Source: JAGOUU01 sp964387745
Lineage (GTDB): Bacteria > Pseudomonadota > Gammaproteobacteria > JAGOUU01
Reading direction: 5' to 3'
DNA: 64,000 bases
Assembly (NCBI GenBank): GCA_964387745.1
Contig: CAYLXL010000001.1
Location: 62,001 to 126,000 of the forward strand
Part shown: positions 26,150 to 35,335 of the stretch, one piece after another
Numbering within the stretch: position 1 is the first letter of the stretch
Layout of the letters: every line of letters begins with the position of its first letter
Program-made: the position numbers and the translations under genes
Notes under the pieces: generated by a model
What the model was told of the DNA's origin: nothing
The model's database searches: none
Seen by the model: only the letters and a program-made list of their open reading frames with translations

Positions 26150-27559
26150 ATGATTGCAGAAATACAGAGATTTTCAAAAATACTAAAAGTAATTTATAAA
26201 CATAGATTGTTTTGGTCGGTTAGAACTATTGCTGACAAGTCTGCAAAAAAAAGTGACTTAGCTAAAGCCGGTTGTAATTTAAGATGCGGCTTCGAGGATT
26301 TAGGTGTTTTGTTTATCAAGCTGGGACAAATATTGGCAACTAGATTTGACTTGTTGCCAGTCGAAATAACAGCAGAATTGCGTAAGCTACAAGAAGATGT
26401 CAAACCGTTTGATGCAAGTGTGGTCAAAGCAAAAATAAAAGAAGATTTTGGTAAAGAATTTGATCAAATATTTACTGAGTTTTGTGATGTTCCGCTTGCT
26501 GCAGCTTCTGTCGCGCAGGTGCATACAGCAAAACTCGCTGATAATGACGTTGTTATAAAAATCCTTCGCCCAGACTTAAAAAAAACTATTGCAGTAGATC
26601 TAAAGCTTTTAAAGTTTCTTATAAAAATAATTAGTCTATTTTATCCCGATCTAAACCGAGTTAATCCATCAGAACAGCTTAATGAATTAGAGCGGGTATT
26701 AACAGATGAACAAGATTTATTAAGAGAAGCCGCAAATGCATCACAATTGAAACGCACTTATTCGGATAGTAAATTAATTTATATTCCAAAAGTTCATTGG
26801 GAATACTGTAGTAGAAATATTTTAGTACTAGAACGCATTTATGGTATTTCCATCAATAATATTGAAGAGTTAAAAAAACATAATGTTGATTTGAAACTAC
26901 TAGCTAAAAAAGGCGTGGAATTATTTTTTACACAAGTATTCGAGCACTGTTTATTTCATGGTGATATGCACCCAGGGAATATATTCGTTAATATAAACCC
27001 GCCATTTAGCGCAAGTAACCCAAGTTTCTATGCTGTTGATTTTGGAATTATGGGTACGTTGGGTCCTAAAGAACAATATTTTTTAGCTTGTAATCTTTGG
27101 GCCTTTATTAACCGTGATTATAGAAAAATAGCTGAATTACATATTGAATCTGGTTGGGTGCCGAGTGACACCCGAGTGGATGTTTTTGAAACGGCAATTC
27201 GTACGGTAAGTGAACCTATCTTAGAAAGAAACATTAGCGAACTTTCATTTGGGGAAATGTTCACTAGTTTGTTTGAAGTGGCTAAAGAATTTAATTTACA
27301 AATCCAGCCGCAATTATTGTTATTTAAAAAAGCATTAATTAATGTTGAGAGTATGGCTCGTCAATTAGATCCTGAGTTAGATCTTTGGTCAGCTGCTAAG
27401 CCTTATACTGCAAGTTGGGTAGAGAAAAAAATTGGCTTTGCTGGTATAGTTAAAAAAATAAAAGATAATTTACCAGTTTGGGCGGGTTTTCTAATAGATT
27501 ATCCAGAAATGAGCTTCAACTTCGTCAAATCTATGACCAAGAATTATTTGAAATCATGA
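26150..27559 (+). CDS. ubiB: UbiB, kinase-like (ADCK/ABC1) protein without the C-terminal membrane anchor
   Basis: Atypical kinase-like ATPase needed for ubiquinone synthesis. About 469 residues from the ATG at 26150 (an upstream TTG at 26138 is possible). Family signatures are KLGQILATRFDLLP (the KxGQ motif), PLAAASVAQVH, VIKILRP, ERIYGI, HGDMHPGNIF (catalytic) and AVDFGIMGTL. E. coli UbiB is about 546 residues and ends in two transmembrane helices. This one stops at MSFNFVKSMTKNYLKS, so the anchor seems to be missing. No downstream frame resumes it before pepP (22 bases on). Confidence 0.92.
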   Translation: MIAEIQRFSKILKVIYKHRLFWSVRTIADKSAKKSDLAKAGCNLRCGFEDLGVLFIKLGQILATRFDLLPVEITAELRKLQEDVKPFDASVVKAKIKEDFGKEFDQIFTEFCDVPLAAASVAQVHTAKLADNDVVIKILRPDLKKTIAVDLKLLKFLIKIISLFYPDLNRVNPSEQLNELERVLTDEQDLLREAANASQLKRTYSDSKLIYIPKVHWEYCSRNILVLERIYGISINNIEELKKHNVDLKLLAKKGVELFFTQVFEHCLFHGDMHPGNIFVNINPPFSASNPSFYAVDFGIMGTLGPKEQYFLACNLWAFINRDYRKIAELHIESGWVPSDTRVDVFETAIRTVSEPILERNISELSFGEMFTSLFEVAKEFNLQIQPQLLLFKKALINVESMARQLDPELDLWSAAKPYTASWVEKKIGFAGIVKKIKDNLPVWAGFLIDYPEMSFNFVKSMTKNYLKS

Positions 27560-27581
27560 ATAAATTATAGAGGGAATTATA

Positions 27582-28907
27582 ATGAATAAAGAACATGCTA
27601 AATTTTACGCAGAAAGACGTAAGAGATTATTTAATCGGGTTAGCAAAAACTCAGTAGTTCTTATCCCAAGTAATGATGAAATTATTCGTACTGGTGACGG
27701 ACACTATAGCTTCAGGCAGGATAGCAACTTTTATTACTTGACGGGTTTTGATGAGCCTAACAGTTTGGCTGTGTTATTAAAAACTGACAATGATACACAG
27801 TTTATTTTGTTTGTGCGCCCTAGCGATCCAGAAAAAGAACAATGGGACGGCAGTATGGCTGGTTTTGCTGGAGCAAAAGATATTTATCAAGCAGATTTAG
27901 TCTATGATATTAATAATCTGCAAGTTATTATGTCAGAACTACTGCAGGGTAAAGATAAAGTTTATTACAATCTTGGGGCTAATCAGCGTTATGATGGCTT
28001 GTTGATTACATGGTTGCAAAAATTGCGCATGATGCATCGTAAAGGCATTGATGGACCACATGAAATTGTTAATCTAGATGATTTATTATTTGATTTGCGC
28101 TCTATTAAAGATGAATTAGAAAAAGACATTATGCGAAAGGCTGCCCAAGTCTCTGCAGCAGCACATTGTCGCGCGATGAAAAAAGCTAAATATTGTACAT
28201 GGGAATATGAATTAGAAGCAGAGTTTCGTTATGAATGTATCCGTAATGGCTTAAGAGAAGTAGCTTATACATCTATAGTAGGCAGCGGTGCTAATACATG
28301 TACGCTACATTACAATTCTAATAACCAAAAAATTGATAAAAATGGCTTAGTGTTGATTGATGCTGGTGGTGAGTATGAATATTATGCAGCAGATATAACA
28401 AGAACATTTCCAGCTAATGGTAAGTTTACTGAAGAGCAAAAACAAATTTACAATCTAGTCTTACAGGCCCAATTAGCTGCCATTGAACAAGTTAAGCCAG
28501 GTAATTCTTGGGATAAAGCGCAAGAAGTTATTTTAGAGATAATAACGCAAGGGTTAGTTGATCTGGGTTTAATTAAATCTAACGGATTAACCCTGAAATA
28601 TTTAATTTTAGCTGAAGCTTATAAGCCATTTTATATGCACAAGAGTGGACACTTTTTAGGTCTTGATGTTCACGATGTCGGTAAATACAAAATTAAAAAT
28701 GAATGGTGTTTATTACAACCAGGTATGGTATTAACGATTGAGCCAGGGATTTATATAAAAGCAAATATGCCTGGCGTTGATCCTAAGTGGTGGAATATTG
28801 GTGTAAGAATTGAAGATGATGTTTTAGTCACCGAGGATGGACATGAAATATTGACCTGTGATGTGCCTAAGCAAGTTGCAGAAATTGAAAGATTAATGAA
28901 TGAGTAA
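27582..28907 (+). CDS. pepP: Xaa-Pro aminopeptidase (aminopeptidase P)
   Basis: Dimetal peptidase that removes N-terminal residues preceding proline. The 441-residue product has the creatinase-like N-domain (FYAERRKRLFNRV, FRQDSNFYYLTGFDEPN). The catalytic pita-bread domain holds the metal ligands: Asp in LIDAGGEY, Asp in AADITRTFP, His in GHFLGLDVHDVG, Glu in LTIEPGIYI and Glu in VRIEDDVLV. It is followed by ubiH with an 8-base overlap, the conserved pepP-ubiH-ubiI arrangement. Confidence 0.96.
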   Translation: MNKEHAKFYAERRKRLFNRVSKNSVVLIPSNDEIIRTGDGHYSFRQDSNFYYLTGFDEPNSLAVLLKTDNDTQFILFVRPSDPEKEQWDGSMAGFAGAKDIYQADLVYDINNLQVIMSELLQGKDKVYYNLGANQRYDGLLITWLQKLRMMHRKGIDGPHEIVNLDDLLFDLRSIKDELEKDIMRKAAQVSAAAHCRAMKKAKYCTWEYELEAEFRYECIRNGLREVAYTSIVGSGANTCTLHYNSNNQKIDKNGLVLIDAGGEYEYYAADITRTFPANGKFTEEQKQIYNLVLQAQLAAIEQVKPGNSWDKAQEVILEIITQGLVDLGLIKSNGLTLKYLILAEAYKPFYMHKSGHFLGLDVHDVGKYKIKNEWCLLQPGMVLTIEPGIYIKANMPGVDPKWWNIGVRIEDDVLVTEDGHEILTCDVPKQVAEIERLMNE

Positions 28908-30219
28908 TATAACAAATCTTTTCCAAACACAAGTCAAAAACTTGGAGAGCGCAGCGTCCTATGATCTGGTTATTGTTGGCGGCGGGCTGATAGGTGCTAG
29001 TTTGTTGCTAGCATTAAAAACTATAAATGCTCCTAGAGCTTTAAAAATTGCTCTTATAGAACCAAAGAATATACAGGGTTATAGCCAAAATAGTACTAAT
29101 ATTAACAATCAGTCTAGCATACTCGATCAACGTTCTTTAGTATTAAATTTAGGTTCAAAGCTATATTATCAACAGCTGGGTGTTTGGGAGCAATTGCAAA
29201 ATCTTACTACATTAATTAATAAGATTATTGTTTCTGAACAGGGCAGCTTTAGTAAAGTATTTTTAGATAGTCGAAAGCTGCAAGTTGATGGCTTGGGATA
29301 TGTGGTAAATATTGATGTATTAAATCAGACAATTTGGCAATGCTTAAGTAGTCTAACAAGTTATGATCATAAAGTAGATATCATTAGTCCATATAAAGTT
29401 GATGATCTGGTTTTTTATGAAAATAGAGCAGATTTAATATTAACTAATGAAGCTGATCAATCAAAGACTATATCTGGAAAAATTATTATTGGTGCTGATG
29501 GTGGTAGATCATATATTCGAGATTTGCTTAAAATAAGTTATCAACAATATGATTATAAACAAACGGCTGTTATAGCTAATGTTACTCATGAGTTGGCTAA
29601 TAAAAATACTGCTTATGAAAGATTTTCTGAACAAGGCCCGTGTGCGTTGCTACCTAGAACATCACTAGATCAGGCAACTTATTTTAGCGGTGTTGTTTGG
29701 CCCTGGCCTAATGATCGATTAGAGTATGTGAAATCTTTATCTAAATCACAAATTTTGTCCAAACTGCAAAAACTCTTTGGTTATAAACTAGGTAAGTTTT
29801 TAGACATTGGTGAATTACAGTTTTTTCCGCTATGGCGAGTTACGAGTGATCAATTATTTAAAAAACGAGTTCTATTATTAGGCAATGCAGCTAATCATAT
29901 ACATCCCGTGGGTGGGCAGGGATTCAATCTAGGATTACGTGATGTAAAATGCTTTAGTAAATTGTTAGCAGATAATATCCAAGGCTTAATAAGCACTAAT
30001 TTTGCTGGTGATATTATTGAACAAATATTCGAAAATTATGAAAATTTAAGAACGGATGATCATCACAATTTACAAAATAGCACGCATCATTTATTAGGAT
30101 TATTTTCGACTCAGAATAAATTTCTTAAAGTAGGCAGAAAGATAGGCATGGCCTTTTGTAATCATAGTAATTTATTAACTAATCTAATAGCCGATCAAAG
30201 TATGGGTTTGAATGTATGA
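28900..30219 (+). CDS. ubiH: FAD-dependent ubiquinone-synthesis hydroxylase (UbiH)
   Basis: Flavin monooxygenase of the UbiH/UbiF/UbiI group, which hydroxylates the ubiquinone ring. The 439-residue product has the dinucleotide fold (YDLVIVGGGLIGASLLLAL), the GADGGRSYIRD motif in the middle, and the FAD ribityl motif LLLGNAANHIHPVGGQGFNLGLRDV. Position directly after pepP supports UbiH; position on the ring cannot be told from motifs alone. It overlaps pepP (8 bases) and the next gene (4 bases, ATGA). The first ~80 residues carry an Asn/Ser-rich insert not usual for the family. Confidence 0.9.
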   Translation: MSNITNLFQTQVKNLESAASYDLVIVGGGLIGASLLLALKTINAPRALKIALIEPKNIQGYSQNSTNINNQSSILDQRSLVLNLGSKLYYQQLGVWEQLQNLTTLINKIIVSEQGSFSKVFLDSRKLQVDGLGYVVNIDVLNQTIWQCLSSLTSYDHKVDIISPYKVDDLVFYENRADLILTNEADQSKTISGKIIIGADGGRSYIRDLLKISYQQYDYKQTAVIANVTHELANKNTAYERFSEQGPCALLPRTSLDQATYFSGVVWPWPNDRLEYVKSLSKSQILSKLQKLFGYKLGKFLDIGELQFFPLWRVTSDQLFKKRVLLLGNAANHIHPVGGQGFNLGLRDVKCFSKLLADNIQGLISTNFAGDIIEQIFENYENLRTDDHHNLQNSTHHLLGLFSTQNKFLKVGRKIGMAFCNHSNLLTNLIADQSMGLNV

Positions 30220-31433
30220 TGCAATATGATGTAATTGTTGTTGGCTCTGGTTTGGTTGGGAGTATCCAAGGCTTATTGTTAGCAGAAGCAGGTTTTACAG
30301 TTTTATTATTAGATTCACAGCCGAAAGCCCAGCTTAAATATTTAGGGGATCAAGATTTAAATAACTTGCCGCCAAGTCTTAGAATGTCATTGCTGACTTT
30401 GCGTTCAACAGAAATATTAGCTCAATTTGGTATTGATAAAGGTTTAGACAAAAGATCAGGGCTTGTTGATAAAATGCATATATGGGATGCGAATGGTCCT
30501 GGCGAAATGAATTTTGATAGTCTTTCTATAGGTAAAAACTGTTTAGGTAAATTAGTTGAAAATGATTTCCTACAAGAGTTGTTAGATCAAAAAATATATT
30601 TGCATCAGAATATTAAAGTCATTAGATCTTGTAAGATCAGCAGTATTGTTAAATTAGTTAATCATACAGAAATCAATTTATTTTTAAGTAATCAAGAGGC
30701 TGGTATCTATACATGTAATTTACTAATAGGCGCTGATGGTGCTAATTCTTGGTTACGAGATTATTTTAATTTTGCTTGCGATACAGAGCCATATAATCAT
30801 AGTGCTTTAGTTACCAATGTTTATACTAAACAAGTTACTGATTCTACGGCGTATCAACTATTTTTACCAACAGGTCCCATAGCCTTTTTGCCATGGATGA
30901 ACTGGCAGGATAAGCATACTTTTTCTATCGTCTGGAGTCAGCCTGAACAAGATGCTGAACATTGGCAGGATTGTGATAAACAATTATTTATAGATAAGCT
31001 TAATGCTTTGACTGCTAATAAATTTAATCTTATAGATTGTGATACGCGGGTTAGTTTCCCATTAATAAAACGTCATGTGGGTCAATACTATAATAATGGC
31101 TGTGTATTGATAGGGGATGCTGCACATACGATTCACCCGTTAGCAGGACAGGGATTGAACTTGGGTATTTATGATGCTGAAGTTTTAGCACAGACTTTAA
31201 TTTTTGCGCGTGATAAAAAATATAAACTAGATAGTGAGTTTGTATTAAAAAAATATGATTTAGCTCGCCGAGGGCATAATCAGCTGATCTTAAATCTAAT
31301 GAGTTTTTTCAAAAATATATATAGTAGTGATCATACTTCTGTAAAGCTATTTAGGAATCTGGGGATGAATCTGATAGATAATGTGGGATTACTCAAAAAA
31401 AAGATTGCTCGGCAGGCGGCGGGGTATTTTTAA
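30216..31433 (+). CDS. ubiI: Second FAD-dependent ubiquinone-synthesis hydroxylase (UbiI/UbiF/VisC type)
   Basis: Paralogue of the previous gene, 405 residues: MMQYDVIVVGSGLVGSIQGLLLAEAG (FAD fold), LIGADGANSWLRDYF, and VLIGDAAHTIHPLAGQGLNLGIYDAEVL near the C-terminal third. By synteny it corresponds to VisC/UbiI (C5 hydroxylation in E. coli), but UbiF (C6) cannot be excluded by sequence alone. It converges with the hipA-like gene, leaving 10 bases between stop codons; this marks the border between the ubiquinone block and an accessory block. Confidence 0.88.
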   Translation: MMQYDVIVVGSGLVGSIQGLLLAEAGFTVLLLDSQPKAQLKYLGDQDLNNLPPSLRMSLLTLRSTEILAQFGIDKGLDKRSGLVDKMHIWDANGPGEMNFDSLSIGKNCLGKLVENDFLQELLDQKIYLHQNIKVIRSCKISSIVKLVNHTEINLFLSNQEAGIYTCNLLIGADGANSWLRDYFNFACDTEPYNHSALVTNVYTKQVTDSTAYQLFLPTGPIAFLPWMNWQDKHTFSIVWSQPEQDAEHWQDCDKQLFIDKLNALTANKFNLIDCDTRVSFPLIKRHVGQYYNNGCVLIGDAAHTIHPLAGQGLNLGIYDAEVLAQTLIFARDKKYKLDSEFVLKKYDLARRGHNQLILNLMSFFKNIYSSDHTSVKLFRNLGMNLIDNVGLLKKKIARQAAGYF

Positions 31434-31443
31434 ATGGTTAGTA

Positions 31444-32679
31444 TCAATCGTAATTGAAAGCAGACTCCATATAATCACATTCTGCTTTTGATAAACCTAG
31501 TTTGTTGGCTACAGCTGCCCAGTTTCGTACGGCAGATTCTACTTCTTTTAATATATCTTTTGCTTGACTTGAGGAAAGCCTAAATTCTTTTGCTACACTA
31601 AGAGCTGTATCTATTGATGCTGCAGTGTCATCAAAATCTATGGCAGTCGTTAAAATCCTTGGTTTAATATGAACAGGTGTTGGGTTCATATCATAAGCTG
31701 GTGATAGCCTCCAGCCTTTATGGCGTTCATAGAGAAAACCATGATTACGTAAATGATCATCGGTATTGGCAATCATAATGTTAAATACAATTCGACGCCA
31801 TAATTCATTCATGTCTTCAGTTGGTGATGCTCCAAGTCTAGCTAATGAATAAGCAATTTCTAAATAACTGTGGTGTTCATTATCTTTTGCATCTAGCATA
31901 CTCATGCTGGATAAAAAAGGTATACGTTCTTGTAAGTTTCTGTCGAAACGACTAATGATTAAAACAGGTTTATTTAAAATGGATTCAACGCGCCATTTAG
32001 GAATAGTTATTTTAGCTTTTTGTGCTAAAGTTAAGGCTACAGCTTCCCACAAAACTACATTATATTCATCATCTTTTCTTGGAAATTTTGCTATAGCAAG
32101 GCTACCGTCTTTGTCTCGTACGGAGGCTTTAGGTCTTGCACCACCGAGTGATGATCCTGGTGCAAGAAGTAATTTTAAGTCAGCAACACTTTCTTCATCA
32201 TCAATAAATTTCTCTGTGGCGCTTAGAAGTTCATGTAGGTGAATAAGAGGAGGAATAGCTTTTTTACTTTTATGGTTAAGAAAAATATCTTCTTTAGGCG
32301 CAATCGAAAATCGTAAAGCTCCTTGCCTTGTCTCATCGTTTACGCCAAGCAGATAGTCGATTTCTGATAAAGTTCTAGGGCTTGTATTTTTAGTTTTATC
32401 TTCAGCTATTCGGGCTCGTCGCATCAGCATACGACCCCATCTATCGGGTGCTGAGTCTCCAATTGCACCAAACAAACTTGATCCAGCTTTTGTATGAAAA
32501 GCACCCTCGGTTAAATTAAGCGCTGGGTCTAAAGCAAATTTTTCAGGATGATTTAGCCAATCTTGATCATATTCAAAAGAAGCACGACTTGATCCTCGTC
32601 CTTCGTGGAACCATAGTTTACCAACACGAATAACTTTATTACCAAGCATTATGGATACTATAACTTCCTGACTACTCAT
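31444..32679 (-). CDS. hipA: HipA-family serine/threonine kinase toxin
   Basis: Kinase toxin of a HipBA-type system; E. coli HipA phosphorylates glutamyl-tRNA synthetase and promotes persistence. In the 411-residue product the N-terminal HipA domain spans about 1-130. The phosphate loop with its autophosphorylated serine is LAPGSSLGGARPKAS (172-186), ISRFDRN follows, the catalytic loop is NTDDHLRNHGF (305-315), and the metal-binding motif is SPAYDMNP (326-333). All kinase motifs are present, so it should be active. It overlaps the HTH partner by 4 bases. The target is unknown. Confidence 0.9.
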   Translation of the reverse strand: MSSQEVIVSIMLGNKVIRVGKLWFHEGRGSSRASFEYDQDWLNHPEKFALDPALNLTEGAFHTKAGSSLFGAIGDSAPDRWGRMLMRRARIAEDKTKNTSPRTLSEIDYLLGVNDETRQGALRFSIAPKEDIFLNHKSKKAIPPLIHLHELLSATEKFIDDEESVADLKLLLAPGSSLGGARPKASVRDKDGSLAIAKFPRKDDEYNVVLWEAVALTLAQKAKITIPKWRVESILNKPVLIISRFDRNLQERIPFLSSMSMLDAKDNEHHSYLEIAYSLARLGASPTEDMNELWRRIVFNIMIANTDDHLRNHGFLYERHKGWRLSPAYDMNPTPVHIKPRILTTAIDFDDTAASIDTALSVAKEFRLSSSQAKDILKEVESAVRNWAAVANKLGLSKAECDYMESAFNYD

Positions 32680-33008
32680 TTTTTGCTCACTGTTGATTTA
32701 CGCGGTAGGCGTATTCTTTTTGGTAATTTTTCATCGACAAGTTGTCGTCCGGTTATGTCGTACATAGCATCTACTAGATTAGCTAATCTGTCTGTCATAC
32801 CTAGTACGAACAATACAGCAGCATAGCCGCCGATCGAGGTTGTGGGATCACCTTTTTCAATTTTACCTATGGTGCTCCTAGATAAACCAGCACGTTCGGC
32901 CATTAAAGTAACACCGATACGACGACGACGGCGTGCATTGTAGATGTCATGACCTACTTTTTTAAGCGTCATTATTAAAGGTATGGGTAAAGAAACGGGA
33001 GTTTTCAT
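32676..33008 (-). CDS. hipB: HipB-like helix-turn-helix antitoxin/repressor
   Basis: XRE-type DNA-binding protein pairing with the HipA-like kinase. I use the ATG at 33008 (MKTPVSLPIPLIM, 110 residues); a TTG at 33032 would add eight residues. The helix-turn-helix spans about residues 33-60 (TLMAERAGLSRSTIGKIEKG). The C-terminal tail is basic (KRIRLPRKSTVSKK), possibly the segment that contacts HipA. Gene order antitoxin then toxin, with ATGA overlap, is typical. The upstream spacer holds inverted repeats that could be its own operator. Confidence 0.85.
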   Translation of the reverse strand: MKTPVSLPIPLIMTLKKVGHDIYNARRRRRIGVTLMAERAGLSRSTIGKIEKGDPTTSIGGYAAVLFVLGMTDRLANLVDAMYDITGRQLVDEKLPKRIRLPRKSTVSKK

Positions 33009-33023
33009 AATAATGCTTATTAT

Positions 33024-33066
33024 ATAACGCAATAGTATACATAAAGTCTATTATATTAGACGTTAT
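33024..33066. promoter_or_regulatory. Inverted repeats upstream of hipBA, candidate operator
   Basis: Two nested inverted repeats lie just upstream of hipB: ataacg (33024-33029) with cgttat (33061-33066), and gtcta-N6-tagac (33046-33061). The palindrome gtatac (33035-33040) lies between. HipB proteins repress their own operon from palindromic sites, so binding here is plausible. This is inference from position and symmetry only. Confidence 0.35.
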
Positions 33067-33180
33067 GTAATAAGTCAATTTTTAGGCTTTAAGTCCTATA
33101 TAGCAGGCGTTAAGGAATTTAAAGACTGTTTTAACAAGCTTTAATCGCATTCAGAGGGTTTAGGCGTCTCATAAAATAAA

Positions 33181-35307
33181 TTATATAGATAGTGATCTGG
33201 GTCTCACCTTTGGCTGTGGTAAAGCTTGAGGAGAGTCAGTCATTTTTGAGCTTCTTGTCGTCGCACCGGATCTAAAATCCCTTAATCTTGTCATTAACTC
33301 AAGAGGGTATTTCCCATAAACTGCAGATGATTGATTAATGCATGGTTGCACCAAATCTTTTTTGATATCATCTGATAATTTTGGGTTATGAAGTAAATTA
33401 AAAAGCTCAGTCATTAATTCAACAGCATTCGCCTTGCTATCAGTGGTTGTTCGTTCAGAGATGTTTCTGATGAATTGATCGATGAAATCTCTTTCTTTTG
33501 GATCAGCGTGAGGACTGCAAAAATAAATAGCTGATTTTAACTTGATAATCATTTTCATATAATCGAAAGGGTTTTGTTTTACAAAAGAACATTCAAACAC
33601 ATGCTGGCTATTAATATAAAACTTAATAATGTCCACCTGTCGGGTAATTGGCTGTAATTTCTGTTCTAAAAACTTAAGATATAGATCAGTACTAAGTCTT
33701 GGATTGGGTGATTTCTGATCGTAATAAAATTTACGAGACTCATCATAGAATATAACTAGTAAATTCTTTGTTTGTTCTTTAAATCCTGCTACGTCTAAAT
33801 GTTTATTAAGATCGTCTATGTTAATTTCAGCTATTGACAAATAAGTTTCTAGTCGCTTTGCTTGTTTATATAAGTATGGATGGTTTTTTTCCAACCAGGA
33901 GAGTTCAGGTGTATTATAACCTTTTAGTGTTGCTTCTAATTGATGAGCTCTGAAACTGTAAGAGTCAATATTTTCAATATATTTATTGAATCTATCAAAG
34001 TAATTATGAAAGCGTGAGTAATAAAGTCGATAATAAATTTCGAAGATTTTGCAACCAGCATCAACAATAACTTTCTGAAGACTTGTACGGCCAATAAGCC
34101 CTATAGGTATAGATATGATATTCAAAATAAAAAAAACAACGATATAAGCCGTAGTTAAGATAATTTTATTAATAAGTATATATAATAAAATTACTGGTAA
34201 ACGTATAAATAATAATTTTAGACTGTCAATAATAATTTGTTTGATTAAACCTGTGAGCATGAAAAGCTTTAAGCTGGTGAATATTCGGCTAAATAAGCTT
34301 GGTGCAGGTTGCCAGTAATCGGGATCAGGTAAAGTAATATTTTGTGCATTTGAGAGTTGCTGTAGAGAATTGGACTCATCCAAACGTTGCCATCTGAAAT
34401 TATTAAAACAAAATATGTGATTATCTTCTTGCTTATTGGCTTTAATATCAGCAACTAATTGTAATAACTCTTCTTCATTAATAATACGATAATGATGTTG
34501 AGTATTTTGGCGATAGCATTCATATTGTCCGAGAGAGTTTCTTCTTAAAATTATGTAACCTTTATTTATTTGGGTTTCAATGTCTACAGTAAGACTAGGA
34601 ATATGGGGGTTGCCATCATAACTATCGAAGGTTTCTAGATTGGTTCTATCATCATTTCGACGTCCTAGTTGCGCGTACGAGTTTATTAATAACTTTAGGG
34701 CTTTGCCGATAGGTGTACTGCCCAAAAAATAAGAAAATGAAAAACCAAGAGGGAACCTATGAATATTAGCAAAATAATTCATAGTATATTTTTCATAAAA
34801 TTCTTCAATAAAAGTAACTATATGTGAGAGCAAAGGGATATGCCATAATATATTAGATGGTTTGTGGCTTATATTTTTTCGTAGATACAAATCTTCGCGG
34901 AACTTCAAAAATTGTCGATAAATCAATTCACTCGGACTGGGATCGATTACCAATAAGTCAGTGGATTTTGCAAATTTTCTTGTCAGCCAAGTATGAAATT
35001 GCTTTGCTAATTTTTTATAAGAAAATAAAGAGTTTACCAGGGTAATGTTTAAAGATATCAAGGTTGTCCACATCACTAGTGTATTGCTTAAACCAAATAG
35101 GTGAAATAAGTTGAGTGATATAAAAATAGGGGTTAGCGTTGGGATTAAATATATGTTTTGTAAAACCATAAAAACAATAAATACTGCAATCCGAAATTTA
35201 TATGTATAAACCCATTGGAAAAGATCGCTTAGTATAGAGTTAGTACTTAAAAATTTTTTAGGCAGCTNNNNNNNNNNGCTCATCGAATTTGTCTTGCTTG
35301 ATAACAT
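33181..35307 (-). CDS. Large membrane protein of unknown function
   Basis: I do not recognise this 708-residue product. A hydrophobic block near the N-terminus (about 35-105) could hold two or three transmembrane helices. A second block at about 350-420 (KQIIIDSLKLLFIRLPVILLYILINK...) could hold two more. The rest is charged and Asn/Gln/Tyr-rich. The C-terminus is polar and proline-rich (QALPQPKVRPRSLSI). There is no signal peptide or known motif. A 10-base gap near the N-terminus makes the first ~14 residues uncertain. It lies 28 bases after the 289-residue gene, so they are probably cotranscribed. Such orphan membrane proteins are often effectors in intracellular bacteria (speculative). Confidence 0.6.
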   Translation of the reverse strand: MLSSKTNSMSXXXXLPKKFLSTNSILSDLFQWVYTYKFRIAVFIVFMVLQNIYLIPTLTPIFISLNLFHLFGLSNTLVMWTTLISLNITLVNSLFSYKKLAKQFHTWLTRKFAKSTDLLVIDPSPSELIYRQFLKFREDLYLRKNISHKPSNILWHIPLLSHIVTFIEEFYEKYTMNYFANIHRFPLGFSFSYFLGSTPIGKALKLLINSYAQLGRRNDDRTNLETFDSYDGNPHIPSLTVDIETQINKGYIILRRNSLGQYECYRQNTQHHYRIINEEELLQLVADIKANKQEDNHIFCFNNFRWQRLDESNSLQQLSNAQNITLPDPDYWQPAPSLFSRIFTSLKLFMLTGLIKQIIIDSLKLLFIRLPVILLYILINKIILTTAYIVVFFILNIISIPIGLIGRTSLQKVIVDAGCKIFEIYYRLYYSRFHNYFDRFNKYIENIDSYSFRAHQLEATLKGYNTPELSWLEKNHPYLYKQAKRLETYLSIAEINIDDLNKHLDVAGFKEQTKNLLVIFYDESRKFYYDQKSPNPRLSTDLYLKFLEQKLQPITRQVDIIKFYINSQHVFECSFVKQNPFDYMKMIIKLKSAIYFCSPHADPKERDFIDQFIRNISERTTTDSKANAVELMTELFNLLHNPKLSDDIKKDLVQPCINQSSAVYGKYPLELMTRLRDFRSGATTRSSKMTDSPQALPQPKVRPRSLSI
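35268..35277. other. Assembly gap (10 N) in the 5' end of the 708-residue gene
   Basis: Ten undetermined bases about 30 bases inside the predicted start. The true N-terminus and frame before the gap cannot be confirmed; the real start may lie on either side. Confidence 0.99.
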
Positions 35308-35335
35308 GACTTTGGTCAGAGCCTTTGTAGCAATT

